The translations under genes and the position numbers were made by a program. The notes under the pieces were generated by a model. The model made no database searches. It was not told the origin of the DNA and saw nothing but the letters and a program-made list of their open reading frames with translations. Shown piece after piece: positions 61,547-64,000 of a stretch of DNA of 64,000 bases (positions are counted from its first letter, which is position 1; the number at the start of each line of letters is the position of its first letter). The DNA comes from DATAEK01 sp036258055 (GTDB taxonomy: Bacteria; Acidobacteriota; Vicinamibacteria; Vicinamibacterales; 2-12-FULL-66-21). The DNA is taken from NCBI GenBank assembly GCA_036258055.1, contig DATAEK010000067.1:8822-72821 (forward strand). The letters are read 5' to 3'.

Positions 61547-64000
61547 ATGCAGACATCCCGAGTGGCAGCAGCGATAAGGCTGATCGCCGTCGCGACCGCG
61601 GTGCTGTGGGGAGGCCTCGCGGTGGTGGCGGCGCAGGGAACAACCGGATCGATCTCCGGCGTGGTCCAGGATTCGTCGAAGGCCGCGCTTCCAGGCGCCA
61701 CGGTCACGGTGAAGCACGTGGAAACGGGGCAGTCGCGCGTGCTCACGACCGACGCGGAAGGGCGGTATCGCGCCGACGCGCTCGCCCCCGGCAGATACGA
61801 GCTCACAGTGGAGCTGACAGGCTTCCGTTCAGCGCAGTTTCAGAGCATCGACATCTCGGTCGGCCAGGTCGCGGCGCTCAACGTCGAGTTGAGCATCGGT
61901 GGCATGACCGAGAAAGTCGTCGTCACTGCGGACCAGACGCTGGTGCAGACAAAGGAGTCCTCGGTCACCGCACTCGTCGATCAGAGTCAGATCCGCGAGC
62001 TGCCGCTGAACGGCCGCGACTTCAGCCAGCTGACGCTCCTCCAGCTCGGAGTCACGGCTTCGCCGAGCACGTCGCAGCAGGTCGATCGCGGGATGGGCAC
62101 CCAGGTATCAATCGCCGGTGCGCGGCCCAACCAGATCAGTTATCAGCTGGACGGCACAGATGCGAACACCCAGGGCAACGGGTCGCCAGGCAGCGCCGCG
62201 GGCGGGTTGCTCGGCGTCGACACAGTCCGCGAGTTCCAGGTGCTCGTGAACAACTACAGCGCCGAGTACGGCCGGAGCGCCGGCGGCATCGTGACCGCCA
62301 TCACCCGCTCGGGTACCAACGCGATGCGCGGCGCCGTGTTCGAGTTCAACCGCGACAGCAAGTTCGACTCGAAGACCTTCTTCGATGCCCCTGACCAGGA
62401 CATCCCGGACCTCTCCCGCAATCAGTTCGGCGGCAACTTCGGCGGGCCGATCGTGCGCGACCGAACGTTCTTCTTCGGCAGCTACGAAGGGCTGCGACAG
62501 GATCGCGGCCTGACCACGCTGGCGACCGTCCCGAGCCGCGCGACGCGCGCGCGCACCGACATCAGCGCGGTGACGCGTCCCTACCTGCTCCTCTATCCGG
62601 AGCCCAACGGTGTGGAAACCGGCGCGACCGGTCGCTACACCGTCCAGAGCGTCGCGCCTACGCGCGAGAACTACGCGCTCGGCAAAGTCGATCATCAGTT
62701 CACGCAGAGCCAGTCGGTATCGGTGCGCTACTCGTGGGACAAGGCACGCGTCGACCAGGACGCGGCGATTCCCTTGTGGACGACCGACACCCGCACGCGA
62801 GCGCAGTCGATCGTCGGCGAGTACAAGTGGCTGCTCTCATCGACGCTCCTCAACGTCACGAAGGTGGCGTGGAACCAGGCGTTCGAGCAGACCGACAACC
62901 TCGAGAACCAGACATTCGACCCCAGTCTGTACTTCGTGCCCGGCACGCGGTTCGGCACGTTGTCGGTCTCGGGCATCAACGGGCTTGGCCCGGACACCAA
63001 CACCCCCACGTTCGTCGACCTGAAGAGTTTTCAGATCCTCGACGACATGACCTGGTCGCGCGGCGCGCACAACCTCAAGACCGGGCTCAGCTTCACGCGC
63101 TTCATGAACGACCAGGACTCGTCGTTCACCTTCGGGGGCAGCTACTCGTTCACGTCACTCGAGAATTTCATCAGGAACATCCCGGGCACGTACGAGGGTC
63201 AGGCCGAGGGGTCCACCACGGCGCGCCGGTGGCGGCAAAGCCTGATCGGCCTCTACGTGCAGGACGACTGGTCGATGACGAGGAATCTCACGCTGAATCT
63301 CGGGGTGCGGTACGAGTTCATCACAACGCCGAACGAGCTGGACGGGCGCGAAGCGAGCATGCCGGATCTGCAGGCCGCGAACACGACGGCGGGAGGACCG
63401 ATTTTCAAGAACCCGTCGTACAAGAACATCGCGCCGCGCGTCGGCTTCGCCTGGGACGTAACCAACAACGGCAAGAACATCCTGCGCGGCGGCGCGGGGT
63501 ACTTCTTCGAGCCAATTCTGAGCAACATCTACCGGGCGTATGGCAACCGCACGCCGCCGTACTACAACGCCATCAATCCGGCCAATCCACCGTTCCCGCA
63601 CCCGCCGACGTCTGGCAGCTCGTCGCTGCTGCGGCTCGACCTGCTGCAGTACGACCTCGAGAACCCGTACCGTCTTCAGTACAACCTGACGTATCAGCGC
63701 GAGCTCTGGGGGCGGACGATCGCGACGGTCGGCTACATCGGATCGCGCGGCTACCACCAGCTCCGCAACGTCGAGTACAACGAGGCGATTCCGATCATCC
63801 AGGCGGACGGCAGCTACTTCTGGCCGCTCGGCACCCCGCGCCGGAACGCCAACTTCGGCAGCATGCGTCTCCGATCCACTGACGGCGAGTCCTGGTACAA
63901 CGGCCTGGTCCTCGGAGCGAACCGCCGGTTCAACAACGGGCTGGCGATGCAGGGGTCGTACACCTTCGCCAAGTCGATGGACCTCGGATCGCAGGCGGTC
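61547..64000 (+). CDS. TonB-dependent receptor, Oar-like, third copy, 3' partial
   Basis: 818 residues to the window edge without a stop. ATG 61547 follows GAGGAGGAG and begins a signal peptide (RVAAAIRLIAVATAVLWGGLAVVAAQ). Then come a CarboxypepD_reg-like domain (SGVVQDSSKAALPGATVTVKHVE...GRYELTVELTGF), a plug (VDQSQIRELPLNGRDFSQLTLLQLG; YQLDGTDANTQG; EFQVLVNNYSAEYGRSAGG) and the first part of the barrel (FGGNFGGPIVRDRTFFFGSYEGL). Outer-membrane importer; substrate unknown. The gene's C-terminus is outside the window. Confidence 0.95.
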   Translation, partial: MQTSRVAAAIRLIAVATAVLWGGLAVVAAQGTTGSISGVVQDSSKAALPGATVTVKHVETGQSRVLTTDAEGRYRADALAPGRYELTVELTGFRSAQFQSIDISVGQVAALNVELSIGGMTEKVVVTADQTLVQTKESSVTALVDQSQIRELPLNGRDFSQLTLLQLGVTASPSTSQQVDRGMGTQVSIAGARPNQISYQLDGTDANTQGNGSPGSAAGGLLGVDTVREFQVLVNNYSAEYGRSAGGIVTAITRSGTNAMRGAVFEFNRDSKFDSKTFFDAPDQDIPDLSRNQFGGNFGGPIVRDRTFFFGSYEGLRQDRGLTTLATVPSRATRARTDISAVTRPYLLLYPEPNGVETGATGRYTVQSVAPTRENYALGKVDHQFTQSQSVSVRYSWDKARVDQDAAIPLWTTDTRTRAQSIVGEYKWLLSSTLLNVTKVAWNQAFEQTDNLENQTFDPSLYFVPGTRFGTLSVSGINGLGPDTNTPTFVDLKSFQILDDMTWSRGAHNLKTGLSFTRFMNDQDSSFTFGGSYSFTSLENFIRNIPGTYEGQAEGSTTARRWRQSLIGLYVQDDWSMTRNLTLNLGVRYEFITTPNELDGREASMPDLQAANTTAGGPIFKNPSYKNIAPRVGFAWDVTNNGKNILRGGAGYFFEPILSNIYRAYGNRTPPYYNAINPANPPFPHPPTSGSSSLLRLDLLQYDLENPYRLQYNLTYQRELWGRTIATVGYIGSRGYHQLRNVEYNEAIPIIQADGSYFWPLGTPRRNANFGSMRLRSTDGESWYNGLVLGANRRFNNGLAMQGSYTFAKSMDLGSQAV

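Overview
The window is GC-rich, densely coded DNA, most likely chromosomal from an Acidobacteriota bacterium, probably of the Vicinamibacteria type. This rests on three very large Oar-like TonB-dependent receptors with N-terminal carboxypeptidase-regulatory-like domains, a complete Bat/MoxR operon, the gene repertoire, and intergenic gaps full of short-unit and GC-rich palindromic repeats. The taxonomic call is inference. No transposase, phage gene or CRISPR array was seen.

Layout. 1-9.5 kb is mostly housekeeping: a secreted S8 protease (5' end cut by the window), a deoxyhypusine-synthase-like protein, a CAT-anticodon tRNA, tilS-ftsH (coupled), folP, a divergent PanB-like protein and a Cys-nucleophile hydrolase. 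9.5-16 kb holds a dihydroxyphthalate-decarboxylase-like protein, an RND efflux pump with its adaptor, and a class II aldolase-family protein. 16-20.6 kb holds a secreted thioredoxin-TPR protein, a TonB receptor and a small secreted Cys protein. 20.8-37.5 kb is an aromatic-acid catabolic region: a flavin hydroxylase, an ACMSD-like amidohydrolase, the protocatechuate ortho-cleavage set (pcaIJ, pcaHG, pcaB, fused pcaDC), a three-component Rieske oxygenase (oxygenase, ferredoxin, FAD reductase) of the phthalate 4,5-dioxygenase type, a 4,5-dihydroxyphthalate-decarboxylase-like protein, a LigJ-type 4-oxalomesaconate hydratase, a Zn alcohol dehydrogenase and a second class II aldolase-like protein. 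37.6-48.4 kb holds two beta-propeller genes, a GntR/FadR-type regulator, another TonB receptor, a heavy-metal-binding Tat protein and a cupin. 48.4-57 kb holds a HupE-like protein, a periplasmic TPR-like protein, an exported methyltransferase and the Bat operon. 57-64 kb holds a secreted alpha/beta hydrolase, a third beta-propeller gene and the start of a third TonB receptor.

Most interesting signal. Three paralogous secreted beta-propeller genes (37602-39743, 39765-42062, and 61042-58835 on the minus strand) are each interrupted by a single in-frame TGA at the same place, right after the residues LLVPN. Homology continues in the same frame immediately after it. In all three, a hairpin with a GAT loop begins 8-9 nt after the TGA, with the loop exactly 14 nt after it. 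The stems are 5-6 bp and covary by compensatory changes. This is what a bacterial selenocysteine (SECIS-like) recoding signal looks like, and suggests an undescribed family of exported selenoproteins.

Second system. Nine near-palindromic GGT-N3-ACC sites (consensus AATGGTCNGACCTTT) lie just upstream of gene starts across the window: the Rieske and ferredoxin genes, pcaI, the efflux adaptor, two of the three TGA beta-propeller units, a TonB receptor, the cupin/metal-binding pair, the Bat operon/methyltransferase pair and a small secreted protein. This matches the operator type of FadR-subfamily GntR regulators, and one such regulator is encoded at 42125-42922. I infer a regulon linking aromatic-acid degradation, outer-membrane uptake and the putative selenoproteins.
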